Below are positions 27,656 through 40,806 of a stretch of DNA of 64,000 bases, one piece after another. The translations under genes and the position numbers were made by a program. Origin of the DNA: Hyperoplus lanceolatus (taxonomy: Eukaryota; Chordata; Actinopteri; Uranoscopiformes; Ammodytidae); assembly GCA_026929865.2 (NCBI GenBank), contig CM049409.1:7285452-7349451 (forward strand), written 5' to 3'. How positions within the stretch are numbered: position 1 is the first letter of the stretch; each line of letters begins with the position of its first letter. Under the pieces are notes generated by a model that did no database searches, was not told where the DNA came from, and was given only the letters and a program-made list of their open reading frames with translations.

Positions 27656-30572
27656 GATAATATTACAATTTTGAGCTACAAAGACAGGAATAGTGACTTC
27701 TGCTAAGGGACCGACTGCATAAAAGACGCTATCACATAAATACGTTGTGAATTCCTTTTATATTTATTTGAATAATCTTAAACCACGCTTGGGAATGTGA
27801 AGACTCCATTGTTTTTTTTTTGTTTTGTTTAACTACCGTCCTTTGATAATCTGATGACATGCGTAAGCTATTCATTACGTGAAAACGGTTTGCCAAACAT
27901 GTGCCAACAGCTTCCCAACAATGAACTCTTCATTTGCAACCAAATGGGAAGGCATTCGCAAACCAAAGCTGGGCCCCCTTTGAAGTACAAATATCTTTCA
28001 TTTAACAAAGTGAGAGTAACAAAGGTCACAGAGGACAAAGGGACTGATTCACAGAATCTATGTCAATATGTTACTAATGTCCTTAAAAGCAGCCCACCGG
28101 CGAGGCGGGTGAAATACAATGGCAAACATAAAACCATTATCTAAAATCTAATTACGATGAAAAGAACATAATGGAGCATAAGATTTAATGTTGTTCTCTT
28201 GTTTTTATGATCAATGGATAACAGGCACCATTCCACTTTGTTCCTCTCTTAAAGCTTTTTGACTTATTTATGGCGACTGTGTAGCAATTAATATTGCACG
28301 GGCTGCATTGTAATTTTTCAAGCCATTTCCCAGAGAAATGTTCTACACCCCGGAATGGCCCCTCGAACGCTGTAGCTGTCATGTCCTGGACAGCTGCATT
28401 TTTACAAGACAAACTCAGACACGTCACACACTCGTCTCTCTGTGGACCAACTCACTGCTCATTGCCGCGCAATAAACACACACACGTTCAAACACCCACA
28501 CGGAGGCCAAGGCTAGCAGCTGTTAATAGCCACATGGAAAAACTTTGATTAATATTTCGCCCCTTGTTGCAGGGCCGCAGAGCAAGTGTCACCTTCCAAA
28601 CAGTGTCCCGTGGAACCTTTTTCTTTCAGGGTCCCCCCCACCCCCCACGCTCTGCCAGGTGGAGATGATACATCTGTTAGAAGGATCCCCCCCGAAAGAA
28701 ACTTCATCAGGCTAATTAGAGTGTAGCCATGTGTAGCTGTGATGCATGGTCCACGTCCGTGCCCGTGTGCACACATGTTTCGCTGGAGGTTTTTTGGACT
28801 GCAGCCAGGTTAGCAGAGCAAGGGCCATGCTATGTAAAGAAATTGAGTCCTCAGCTTTCAAATTAGCTAGCTCGTCCCAAGTAGAATATCAAATCCCCCC
28901 CCCCCCAACAGTAAATCACAGACTCCACGTGATAAGAGACCTAAGGCTTCGGTCAAACCTTTGACACAGATCCAGCAGGCCGTGGCTTGGTCGGTCTCAG
29001 GGGAGGCAGTTTGGCTGTGATGCATAAACACAGGCATGAAGAGTGTGAAAATAAACTTGGCGGACACACCTGAATGTAAACAGTTGTGATCCACCGAGAG
29101 CTTTTTTTTTTTTTTTTCATCGATGTCTTTAAATTGGAGGGGCAAAAAGGACAAAAGCCTTGAATATCAACATCATGTTCTGCTTCACACAACTGCAAAA
29201 TGCCGACAACAAATTTGACAGCGTCATTAGGTGGAACCACTGCCTGTGCATACAATGGTTTCAGTGTTTAGTGAGAAAGAAAGGAAATGTTTACACAAAC
29301 AGAAGGTGAATGGCACATCAGGCTTCACACAGAATAAGTCAACAGAATAAAAAACTATTTAAGCATTTACCTATACACACAAAAGACTACTTAGCCTATA
29401 TATGACTATTTGTAAAAAAAACAAATACAGGAAACATTTAATATTGTTAAAACTATACTATTTGATGCATTTCTATATTTTTCCAGCGTCTTAAACTAAT
29501 AATTAGGTACCTCAACATTTCCGACTTGAGACAGTGTGCTAATAATGTGTTATCAATAATAACATGTTTTTCTCCACCTGTGCTCTCGCAGACAGAATGT
29601 GACAACATTAGCACAAAGACGTGTTGTACGAGAGGAATAAGAGCATATCTGTGTCATCCCACACCTCGGCGTGTGCGGCACAGCTTCTCTGTCAGCTGTT
29701 GTCTTTTGTTTCCACACGCGGCTCACACTGGTTGCAACAACTGTCTGTCCCATTCCCTGTGTGAAGACTGTGTACCAGGATCTAGAGCAGAGAGAAGGTG
29801 TGTGTCACCTGGGGTCCTCTGACTGAGAGAGGCTGTCATGCCCATCACTGCCCCAGCAGGCCCGCCAATCACACGCAGGCAGGCCCACGCTGAGACAAGG
29901 CCAGAGAGAAAACAAGCAAACAAGACAACAATCGACAACAGCCTTTAAACACGCTTGTCATTCTCCTCGAAGAGAGATTTTCCATTTCAGCTACTTAAGC
30001 GGCACATGAAAAAACACGACAACAGCCATCGCTCGGCAATCTCTAAACACGACTGTGGTGTTCCTCTCCCTCCTTAGAGAGATTACAGATTTCCAGACAT
30101 TTAGTGGAGAATGAGAAGCGTGTGCAGATTGAGGGGATTGGCACAGCACGCTGTGTTGGCGTGGGGTTGTAGCTCGGCGTGGCGTGGCGTGTCATTTATT
30201 TTGGGCGCTGTTGCTCAACATCAAGAGGAATGGATGGCGTCTCCACAGGGGCAGGGGGGGGCCGGCAGAATGGAGGAGATGCTCAGGTCTGTTTGAACTC
30301 ATTTTCTTTTCTGGGCGGTTGCCCCCTCGCTCAGCCCCCCGAAGGCATCTCCCTCACAGCAGGCCCTGACAGCTTGACACATTGACAGCTGCCGCTGAAT
30401 GACAACTGATTTGTACAAATTTCAAGCCTTATAAATCTACCTGTCACAACAAGAGCATAAAAGAGCTCGGACCCAGCAGGTAATTCGGAAGTGGTGGGGT
30501 AGGAAGAAAAAAGGCCTGCTTCCTCCTCCTCCTCCTCCTCACACCTGACAGCCCAGTCTGAGAGGGAGAGAA

Positions 30573-30605
<33 letters not shown>

Positions 30606-32149
30606 AGAAGATAGGACCTAGAGGATAAAAAAGACAATATAGCTTTTTTCCCCACTCCTTTCCTGCCAGTGCACCATCATCCTCTCCTCAGGTCCACTTT
30701 GAATGAGAAGTGGTGAAAGCGTTCTCTTGCCAACAGGAGATCAATCGTCTCATTCAGAGATTAGAAGAGTGGATTGAAAATGTGCAATTTTGTTTTACAC
30801 CGACATTAAAGCAGCGCCACCTGCTACTCACAGGATTATCACACCGGTCCTCTTCTGGAGGCTCTCACTGGGTAAATGAGCAGGCTCTTTTTACGGTATT
30901 TAAACAATATCCAATACAGGCAGTTGCTCTAGCAGCCGCCCCATCCACCCCCTCGCCTTTCATCTGTTGGTAATGGCAGACCTGCCGGGCAAGGCCTACA
31001 GCTGCAATAAATCCTCTTTGGGAGTATATCTTATAGCTGGATATAAACTATGAGAGACGGGGGCAGGAGAAAAAAATCAATAGAAGTGACAAACAGAGAA
31101 AAAGGGTTTATAATTCTAAATGAGTTGTCTCTCTCATTTTTACAGGGATGATGGCTTGTCTGTCCCGGCCAGCAACACAGAATTTACCACCCAATTCTTC
31201 CCAAATGTAAACACAATGAAACTCTTCCGTTATGTAGGCTACCTGTTTTCATTGTAAACACTTTCCCTTTGAATTTCAAAAGGGACAATGCTGCTAACAT
31301 ATGGCTATTGCAGCTGCTTGGGGCCCTCCATGCTTTGTGTATACAGTTCATTAAGATAAAACAAAGTGATCTAACACTGTGAACAAACACGCTCCTCTCT
31401 ACCTATGTTTGGCCTCGCTTTTAAAGGCACAATGAGAAGCAGATCAGGAGATAAGAGTGGATAGGTCATCCAGTCTCTCTCTCTACTCCATGCTGGGCTC
31501 CGCATGCTCCCACTGTTAAAACAGAAGTCACATAACTGACCAATGACACCTCTCGTGTTTGTTTACCGCTGTTTGCGATGTGTGTTAAGATTGCTGTAGG
31601 CAATGAGTGGGATCAGAGTGAATCTGCAGCAGAGCGGGGACGTTGTATGTGGAACTGGACTGTTTGCATGCAATGTGGTGGTGGGTAATACAGTATGTGT
31701 TTTGTTGACAGGGCATGAGTCATTAAACTAAGACTAACTGACAATTATCAGAGAGTCGGCATGCGAAGGCACTGAGTGGAAGCACATTGTTGGTTGGCAG
31801 TGTGGATGGTGAATGACTGGCAAAGAGGCTGAAAAACGAACCCGGGGGTCTGTGGGGAAGAGAACCAACAGGACCAATATTGTCAACTCTGGAATGCTCT
31901 GAAAAAGACACTTTAACTGGACAAACTCATTTCCATTTCTTCCTTCAAAATCGCCATCTTTTCCATATTTAGTATTCTATGCAGTTGCTGTTCCCCAAAG
32001 ACACATTATTAAGGTTGCTCCCTTCATATTCATCCATGTACCTGCACAATCATCTTGTTATACCTGTTGATTGCTGTCTGTGTTCTTATTGCCAATTTTA
32101 GCTTGTTATTTAAATTGTACATTATTTAATTTCAAAAAAAAATGTATGT
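27656..32149. other. 4.5-kb gene-free stretch, largely repeat-poor
   Basis: Repeat-free, enhancer-like sequence is frequent (for example 28180-28480, with CAATTAATATTG at 28285-28296). Low-complexity parts are a C run at 28897-28907, poly-T at 29102-29117 and the TCC/GA tracts at 30521-30606. The 100-codon frame at 28953-29255 and other short frames show no domain. No TE terminus was confirmed. Confidence 0.33.
30521..30606 (+). repeat. (TCC)n and (GA)n microsatellites
   Basis: TCC units at 30521-30540, then GA-rich sequence at 30558-30606 with a pure GA core at about 30581-30604. Confidence 0.9.
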
Positions 32150-32271
32150 CTAAAGTATCTTTTCTAAATCTCTTTCCCTTCCCCTACATGTTTCTGTAGC
32201 TTGTAAGGACTCCATTGTAAATAAGGACTTGTTCTTAATGACTTTCCTGTATAAATAAAAGTAATAAAAAA
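32150..32271 (+). mobile_element. LINE 3'-tail fragment (L2/CR1-like)
   Basis: Contains TTGTAAATAAGGACTTGTTC followed by TTAATGACTTTCCTGTATAA and ATAAAAGTAATAAA. It matches in pattern the tail at 62464 (reverse orientation) and the 3' end of the SINE at 48561. Only the tail is recognisable; it is a 5'-truncated relic. Confidence 0.6.
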
Positions 32272-33517
32272 TAGCCCTGATTTCCTAAACCCAATGACTT
32301 ACCCTTTCAAATAGTGCAGAGCTGCATGCTACTGCACCTCTCCTATTTACAAGTAGGCAAAACACTTTTAATCCTCCATTTGTGTGTATTCATCCCTGTC
32401 CTAAATGTGCCCTTCCGCACTCTAACCCTTAAAGACCCCTTCCCTTCATGTGGCCACCGACCCCGCTGTTTGATTAAGACTTAGCCCACTGCTTTATCCC
32501 TGGACAGGACCCCGGCTGGGCCAAAAAGCACGAGTTAAGCAAAGGGATTATCAGTGCCACTCCCATCGAGGCAGTCAAACTGTCACGCAGATCAAAGCGG
32601 CTCCCATCTGACTCTCAGTCATTTAAGGCAGGTGTCCTCTCAGTATTCAAAGGCCGGGACAAGTGCACAAAATCGGCCATTAAAAAAGAAAAAAGGTACC
32701 GCAGGATTGTTCGCCTGCCATAATTAGAGCCGCTGCCTTAGATCATCTGAGGATTTGTTTGGAGTAAGCCCTGTTGAATGAAGTGCAAAGCTGAATAGGA
32801 TTATTAGGTATCCCTTACTTAACTTCTGAAACATTTAACAGCATTTATATTAGCAGGTATATGACACCACAATCTAGCTATATAAGAATAGGTATTTGAA
32901 ATCTAATATCATAAAACTTTGAATATTTGTATTACAAAAGGGAAATCTTGAGCCCTGTGCATGTTGTGAACTATATAATGCTGCACCTTCATTTTCCAAG
33001 GAGAGTGCCAGTAAATAGCTTGCGTTACAACAATCTTTATTGTAGCAACATGCAGGACTATAATTCACTGCAGGATTGCTCTCGATGACCTCATATGTAG
33101 AATTGATTTCAATAATCTTAAAAAATGTGCCACATTCAATGTTGCCGTGAAATGTTTTCAAAAGCTGCTATTTACCACCAAAAAGGACAAACAACAGCAG
33201 TAAAACAACAGTCAGATGTTTTCACTGTGAGATCACAGTTGATGACAAGAGTGCTGTTATGTCTTGATAATTTGGGAACACTGGCATGACGAGGCCTCAT
33301 TGCCGTAAATAAGTGAACGCAGACTCTGGCGTGTCACCGCGCCGGCAGGGAAAGACAGCCTGAACTCAACATGTCCCTCACAAGCTCCCAAATAACGTTG
33401 GCGCAAAATCAAGTCCAACAGGGCCGCGGAACTTTAGAGAAAGCCAATGGGGTGGAGGGAGAAAAAGAGAGACAGAGACACACAATTGTGTGTTAAAGCA
33501 AATAAAGTAAAGAAATA
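32272..33517. other. Gene-free, repeat-poor stretch
   Basis: No exon or TE recognised. The 95-codon minus-strand frame (32874-33161) has no domain signature. Confidence 0.35.
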
Positions 33518-33804
33518 TTAAAGGTGCACTATGTAACTTTGGGTGTGTCAGAGAAGCGAGTATATTCTCATAACCAAACAAACAAACTACTTTCCTCATG
33601 GTGACACTGTTTAAAGTTAGAAAGCCACCTTAAAGTTATTGTTCCACTATTGTTGATTACAGCAGCAATATATTCTAGTCTTACGTATACCAGGTGCCTC
33701 GTAATAATCTTCTTTCAATTCATGATAGAATCATTCAATATAAGTATTAACTCTGCAAATGTAAACACATTCCCCTCTCCTGAAACTGCATAGTGCACCT
33801 TTAA
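33518..33804. mobile_element. MITE, AGGTGCACTATG family, complete copy
   Basis: TTAA (33518-33521) is followed by AGGTGCACTATGTAACTT; the right end is CATAGTGCACCT followed by TTAA (33801-33804). It is 287 bp and non-coding. The interior (ATATTCTCATAACCAAA, GTTAGAAAGC, ATTCTAGTCTTA) is shared with the copy at 39441-39807. Confidence 0.9.
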
Positions 33805-34491
33805 CAAAATATATAATGGGAAAGAACATATTCATCTTTGATAGATTTGGCTGCCCAACAGTCATGGAATCATTTAAAGGCAATGAATAAGTCTTATAAT
33901 GGCATGTGAAGCCCAGCTGGCCTTGGATGCATCAGGTCGTCAGTAGTTCAGCTGAGGGTGTCTTGTGATCCATGGTGTCGGTTTGGGGGGAGGGGGGGGG
34001 GGGGGCTTGGCTCTGGCGGAAGGAGGAGGAGCTGGGGACCGAGGGGGCTTGGTGGGGCAAAAGGGATGACGGATGGGCCTAGGGGTGAATGCCAAAACCA
34101 TAAATCCAACCTCAGCCTGACCCCTAGAGTTCCTATAAAACTTTATTTACATTTTCACATTGCGTCCACCTCTAAAACGTCTATGTTTGGACATTTCAAA
34201 AGCACCGTGACGTGCCCTATCTATCTTGCCACCGTGAGCTCTCGCAGAAGACAGGGAAGCTAGGGCCCAGTTTTATCCCTCCCTGACCTGACCGACTGAT
34301 TGACTAGTCCGCTCATATCTCTCCCCCCTTGTTCAAGGATCACTCAAAAGGATCTTTTATTAATTGCAGGTTAGTGAAGCGCATTTTTTTCTTCTATTTA
34401 TATGACAAGGCAGCTGTCTTTACAGCTCGCCTGCTAAGCTGTGAGCACACTTTGAGGCACTTAGGGACTCTTAACCTTCTTCATATTGTAG
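33805..34491. other. Unique sequence with G-rich cluster at 33984-34065
   Basis: About 80 bp contain a 14-G run and at least six further runs of three or more G, a strong G-quadruplex-type pattern on the plus strand. The glycine/arginine-rich frame across it (33958-34263) is compositional. Confidence 0.5.
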
Positions 34492-35582
34492 CAGGGGGCA
34501 AAGTGATTTTATGGACATGGAGCGTTGTAAAAGGTTGTTCACCAAAAATGACATCTAGGACCTTCCATGATCCCAACCTGGGTGGACAACCTTGTCAACA
34601 AGCTGCTGGAAAGCTACAGTGGGCCGACATAGCAAATCAGAACCACTGTTTAAGCGAATGGGGGTGAATGGGGATGGGCTAATGGGGAACTTTTTAAACT
34701 TATAGATATCATTATGAAACTTTGCCAGTTGATTGCTGACATTAAAACAAACACTTTTTGTATTACAGTATTTTCCAAAATGTTTAAATAAATATGAAAA
34801 ATCATCAATATCTTACTAATGATGCGTAAATTTGCATATCTGCAAAGCCCCAAAATCTAGATGTTTGAAGAAAACCAAGTCAATTTGTTTTTAAATTTTG
34901 AAAACAAAACAAGTGTCCAACTGCCTGAAGCCTTTCCTAATCACAGTTCAAATTTGATCAATAACCCATTGAAAATACATTTTTTACACAGTTACATTTC
35001 ATGTGCTATGGACCAAAAGTGTCCTTTTGGAGTCTCCAGCTACTATTTTAGGAAACGGCTAGACATTCCCTTGGAAAAAACAGTGTAAAAAATTCATTTT
35101 CTATAGGTTATTGATCAAATTTGAACTGTGATTAGGAAAGGCTTCAGGCAGTTGGACACTTGTTTTGTTTTAAAAATTTAAAAACAAATTGACTTGGTTT
35201 TCTTCCAACATCTAGATTTTGGGGCTTTGCAGATATGCAAATTTTCGCATCATTAGTAAGACATTGATGATTTTTCATATTTATTCAAACCTTTTGGAAA
35301 ATACTGTAATACAAAAAGTTGTTGTTTTAATGTCAGTAATCAACTTGCAAAGTTCCATAATGATATATATAAGTTTAAAAAATTCCCTATTAGCCCACCC
35401 CCCATTCGCTTAAACAGTGGTTCTGATTTGCTCTATGTCGGCCCGCTGTAGCTTCCCAGCAGCTTGTTGACCAGGTTGTCCACCCAGGTTGTGATCGTGG
35501 AAGGTCCTGGATATCATTTCTGGTGAACAACCTTTTACAACGCTCCATGTCTGTTTTTCAAAAAAAAGGGGTTTTGCCCCCT
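34492..35582. mobile_element. 1.09-kb foldback element with ~500-bp inverted arms
   Basis: The left arm (about 34492-34992) and right arm (about 35079-35582) are reverse complements over nearly their full lengths, around an 86-bp loop. Matching landmarks are CATGGAGCGTTGTAAAAGGT (about 34518) with its complement ACCTTTTACAACGCTCCATG (about 35530), and GGGGCTTTGCAGATATGCAA (35220) with its complement at about 34835-34854. The ends read CAGGGGGCAAA and TTTTGCCCCCT, with TATTGT on both outer flanks (34484-34489 and 35582-35587) as a possible target duplication. No transposase is encoded; the short frames on each arm are mirror translations of the same sequence. The superfamily is uncertain; CAG-type ends would suit hAT. 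Confidence 0.88.
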
Positions 35583-38500
35583 ATTGTGTTTGATATATCT
35601 TCCCCACACATGTTCTTCCAAGACTCATTTACGTATGTTTATTTGCATTGATTTAAGCCTTTGCTTAAAGATTAAATTAGATTAAGTGGAAAGCAAGTGA
35701 AGTGCTCACCACAGTATCACATTTCCCACTGCTGGGTGTCATGGGGATCGTGTCTATTTACACTTCAATTCCTTTAATGATTTTCATTCAGAAAATCAGT
35801 TTTAGTGTTTACTCTGGAATGATTTCTGGCAACTTTGAACTCAAAAGAGGACTCAATTACAATTAGCAGTAGCAAGTATTCACCGTTTTCGCTGCCAAAA
35901 AGAAAACTAAACACAACAAAGAAACAAAAAAAAACCTTAGGAGCTCACACGCTTAACTCTTTAACTCTTTTTCTTCTGTTTTGTGAAATGGGAGAAGATA
36001 AATAAATAACTAAAAAGGCAACATCCTGCCGTTTCACTTTCCTTGCAGCACCCCCCCCCCCTCCCCCTCTCCTATACGCTGCTCTTTTTGATTTGGGCGC
36101 CTGTTGAGAAACCTTGTTTGGACAGCCATGGGGTGGAGCTGGCAGGCTTATAAGTCTGCCACAGAACACAGGCGCAAACAGGGAAACCTGCGGGGGTCCT
36201 CTCATCGGCAGAGGGAGGGGATTCTACCACCTTAGCGGGTGAGAAAAAGGCACAGTATTATTACACCCCATCAAGGAAACTCCAGCTGACAATAAATCCC
36301 CGAGTGCCTCACAGTGCAGACAGTGAGCATGGAAGAGAGCCACTGTGAGAGGGGAGGGGAGGAGGGAGAGAAGACAAGGAGATGAGGGGAGGGAGGGGGG
36401 AAGCAGACCATCCCTCAAAAGGCCATAAAGCCTTCAGGCTGTCATTCAGGGCAAGAACCATGGCAACGGATAGTGTTTGGAGTTTTTTTTTTTTTTGCTA
36501 AGGGTCTTCTGAGCACAGTTAATCGTTCGGTTATTACATTCCTTTTAAGGCTAATAAATGTCTGATTTCACGAGGCAATTACAAATAAAAAGAACTCACT
36601 TACACATGTATTTGTTTTTTTGTCACAGGCTCCGCCGAATGCTTTCCGTCCTGAAAATGTATGTTAACATGTGCACGATACCAATTGTGCTACCGATCAT
36701 AACATTCTACTTCAAAGAAAAAGAAATCTCACAGTGGAAAACAATGTACGGGGCAGTTTGGCTGCGGGCGCAAAAACCATTACTCCAAGAGTGTCCTGTC
36801 AGAAAAATCTGCCAAGGGCTTAAAAGAAAAAATACACACATAAAATAATCACTGATGATTCTGGGCTGGTTTCTGTGGTGGAGACAGCGCTGCATGGCCT
36901 TGTGTGAGAAAACAGGGAACATGCCTAAGTTATTACTGCAGGAAGGCAATCTGTCAAAGCCGGGCTGTTCTGGCATAGCCAATACCACTGGTGAGATCAG
37001 AGAGTCAGATTCTGCTTGCAATTACTGCTAAAGGACCTTGGATGCAGGCAGCCTGCTATCAATTATTTCCCTGGCCCTAGACACTTGGAGCTGTCAAAGC
37101 CCTACTGTCTTCTGTTTTGTAACAGAGGGCCCTCTGAGGCTCCGAGGAAGCCTAGCCTCCCTCCGACAGCAAGGGAAGATAGTTTGTGTCATTAAGTGGC
37201 GCTATTATGGATTCACACACACTTCAGAGTATGTTTTTCTCCTACTCTTCTTGCTCTTTTCCAATCTGTTACTGTTACTGTAGCGAGTCCCCGTCCCCCC
37301 GCCTGTGTCTGTTCCTCTCTCTCTCACTCACCCCAAGACAAGTGGATTAAAACTAAAAGAGAGAAAGAGACAGACCACGAGGAAAAGTGTTCTGGCTGAC
37401 AGCTCTGACCTGGGTATTTATGGTAAAGGCTCTTGGCTCTGATATTCACCCGGGTACTTTATGTGCACTGCACATGGCCCCTCTAAAGGGTACAGACTAG
37501 ATCCCCTGTGCCCATGGAAACTGTATTCTGTAATCAAACCAAACTGTGCCCTCCCCACCACAAACAAAAACATTGTTTATTCCACATGATTATACTTAAT
37601 TAAATATATAATATGTTTATTTCCCTTGCCTCGGTTTCCAACAACCCCTAAATCATAATGATGAGGCAATTTAGCGATAGCCTAATGAAATGTAAATAAA
37701 AATGTACATATGGACCATTGAGCCACTTATCCGGCTGTATTTCGGTCGTGCGTCCTTCCTTCCTTGTGGAATAAAAAGGAGAGACAGGGATAGATTAATC
37801 ATTTTTCCGCAGGATGACATTACTTTGGCCCACTCAGCCCTGAGCTGTCCCCCAGGGCGAGCCCCCGGATCATCCAGGACCAGAGCTTTGGCACAAAACG
37901 ACAGATCCCCCCCCCCCCACACACACACACACACACACAGCCCCTGCCAAGTTCCGGGACCTTATCACTGAAAATTACATTCTTATGGTAAGCAAATGCG
38001 TTCTAAAGCAATACCGCAGTTGCATGGAACTGTCAGGGAAGGGAGGAAAGGTCATTTTGCAGCGTAGGTTTCAGCAGTGTGTGTGCTTATGTGCGTGCGT
38101 TCGTGCGTGTGTCTGTTTTTATGGGTGGGTTCGTGTGGTTGAGTGAATGCTCGTGCTGGAAGAACAGGGGTTCAAGGGATGATAGCAAGGTTATTGTCAT
38201 CTAAGCTCCTCAAGGTCAGCTGCCATCATCAGCACAGGTATTATCTCCTCACACAGACATCTAATGCGCCGCAGCTTTGTGTCCTTGGAACCAAAAGGCG
38301 GTCAAGAGATGGTCAAGCTGTATCTTTTTTTATTCGCTCTGCTTGGATGAAATTGAACTGATGACTTTTACATGTGTTTCTTACGTGCTTTTTTGTCATA
38401 AAAAAGCCCTAACTTAAACCAGAAGGACCTTGATAGCATAAGAAAAGACTTCTCTAATGGGGCTGGCTCAATGTTAATATGTTACCGGCTTTTGAGGCAG

Positions 38501-39440
38501 GGACAATACAAACACAAATGAATAAGATTGTCTTAGGCCCTAAAAGATGCTTAACAGCTTAAATGGCTGATCGGCTCCATTGTTTGTTTCCCCCTCATCT
38601 TTGTCGATGGAGGAGACAATGAAAAGTTACAGCACAGCAAAGCAATATGCCCCACTTCACATTACCAAAGTCTCCTGCCTAAAAAAAAATAACTCAAGTT
38701 AAAATGAGCTGAATCGCAATTTTTTGGGATACATCCAGACAAATCTCTAGCCAACTTCATCATCCTCTTGGAATACGATGCCAAATTCCCCAACAATACA
38801 GGCAATTGATGTTGACAATAGTATAAGAGGGGAGTGTCAGTCAAACTCAGGTAGCTATTTACATCATCGAAAGGGGGAATTTTGACAAAAATGGAACAGG
38901 TGAGAGGATTAAACTCCGCCTCGTCGATTGATACCAGATATTTGTTTTCATCTGGGAAATTAAATTAAACTTTTCGTTTTTGAACCAGCGAATTCTCCTT
39001 ATCTCTCTATTCTTCAGTGGGGCTAAGTCATGCGCGACGGAGAAGGTGGTGCTCAAGAGAACTTGTCCAAATACACTCAAGAGAGATTGCGGAGGAACTG
39101 ACTGTGTCACAACCTTTTGTCAAGGGTTTACAGCTTAAAACCGTTTGCCTTTATACACCGGTGACCCCCTTTTCCCCCTGCGACTTCCAAAGTGTCTCCA
39201 AACATCAAACTTTGGATTATCTTTTGATTTCCTTTTAGGTGAAAGGAGTGCTTAAGGTCCACAGCTGTGTGGGTTTGACAGACAAAAAGGGGGGGGGGGA
39301 CTGTTAAGTCACCATATTTATCACGACTGGGTTACCAATCCTGTCGGAAGCTTTTTTTCTTCCACATGCTAATTGGCAACCTCTTCCGTGCTCCTCTAAA
39401 CATCCTCAATCACCCCAGCCCTCAATAGCCCCCCCCCTGC
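35583..39440. other. Gene-free stretch, enhancer-like parts at 36400-37060 and 38540-39250
   Basis: Low-complexity parts are a C run at 36050-36062, poly-T at 36483-36496 and the C/AC tract at 37907-37939. A pyrimidine/purine mix with G-rich pieces lies at 36350-36400, and poly-G at 39289-39299. The rest is unique. Short frames (96-104 codons around 36558-37021) overlap on opposite strands and show no domain. Confidence 0.33.
37907..37939 (+). repeat. Poly-C plus (AC)n microsatellite
   Basis: Twelve C residues (37907-37918) run into about ten AC units. Confidence 0.95.
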
Positions 39441-39807
39441 TCTATGTAGCATCGGGTGTGTAAGAGAAGTGAACATTTTTCTAATGTATATTCTCATAAC
39501 TGAATAAACACACTTTCCTTATTTGAAAATGGGATCCTTGCAACCATGTTTGAAGTTAGAAAGCTTCCTGAAAAGTTTCTGTTTCCCTGTTGTTGTTTAA
39601 GACAGCAGGGCCCACAGTTTTATTTAAAACATGTTCTAGTTTTATGTTTTGTTCCAGGTATCTCCAAATATCTTTTTTTAATGTATGATGGTATACTCAT
39701 TCAATACTAAGAATGACATGTAGAGAAAATATGTTTTGCAAACTAACTGCAGGCTCTGAAAATTTAAACAAATCCCCCTTTGCTGAAACTGCATAGTGCA
39801 CCTTTAA
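39441..39807. mobile_element. MITE, AGGTGCACTATG family, copy with eroded left end
   Basis: The right end is GCATAGTGCACCT followed by TTAA (39804-39807), as in the copy at 33518. The left end has decayed to CTATGTAGCATCGGGTGTGT. The interior keeps TATTCTCATAACTGAA, GAAGTTAGAAAGC and ATGTTCTAGTTTTATG. Non-coding. Confidence 0.8.
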
Positions 39808-40806
39808 ACCCGCTTTCCCTCTTTTCCTCCTTTCCCTATCCCCCTCCTCTTTACCCCCCTAAATAACCCCTCTCCCTGGCTCTAGGCTGTCCCTCTCCAG
39901 GGGGGGAACCAAGGTCTGTCAAATCAAGCCAAAAGCCCATTAGCATGCTAATCCGCAGTAAAAGCTCAAGAGCTTCTGGCCCATATTTGTCACTTCCCCT
40001 AGGTCCAATCAGACATATAAGGAGGTGTTGATAACTTAAACCAAATTTAACTGATTTGCTTTAGCACCAGAGTCTGTACATGAGCTTGCGGTGATCAGAC
40101 ACACACCACCAAATCCAATCAAAAGTAGAGACTATTTTAAAAGCGAAGGCTCCTTTCAAAATGATCTATTTCAATTAGTGATGTACTGCGTGTGTCAGTT
40201 GAAATGACGGTTGGCAATGCAGTGACATTCATGGCAGGCCCAACGTAAAGAGAGAAGGGTCAAATGAAGCCAAGAGGAGACATCATGATTCTTAAGCAGA
40301 CCCAAAGCCCTGGGGCGCTTTCTCACTGACAGCACCAGTGTTGTATTTACGCCGAAGGCCGTAACTGCATCCACATCTGCAGCTGTATAAATCGCCCCCC
40401 CACCCAAAAAAAAGGCCAGCTTTACTAGCGCCAAGATCTGTGGAAAGAAGAAGTGGTTGGACACAAAACTTTCAAAATCAGTTTTCATTCAGTGGAAATG
40501 CATGATGTGCAAAACATTAAGATATTTGGGCTATATCCTGTAAATCCTAAATCTTAGACCTACAAAACCCGACATGATAGTAAAACCCTTTACATATTAG
40601 TTCATGTACTTTAATTGATTTATTATTAAAATATATATATATATTTTTAAATATTTTACAGTGCACTTCCATGGCCACAAAAACGTTTTGATTCTTATAC
40701 AAATATTTATTTTTGCTCTATTTTTCTTTCAAAGCCAGCTCATCATCTCTTCGCACGATACACATCTCACACGTCCCCATTCATCATCTATTTTCTGAAA
40801 CACTGA
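39808..40806. other. Pyrimidine tract then unique sequence
   Basis: 39811-39880 is C/T-rich. 39900-40500 is unique and repeat-poor. A TA/T-rich patch lies at 40622-40660. A stretch TATTTTTCTTTCAAAGCCAG ends at 40738 and looks like a splice acceptor, but the frame that follows soon meets a stop (see 40807). Confidence 0.35.

Noticed and set aside
31421-31640. Fourth TTAA-type MITE starting TTAAAGGCACAATG
   Set aside because: No matching inverted end followed by TTAA was found downstream, so the start may be chance.
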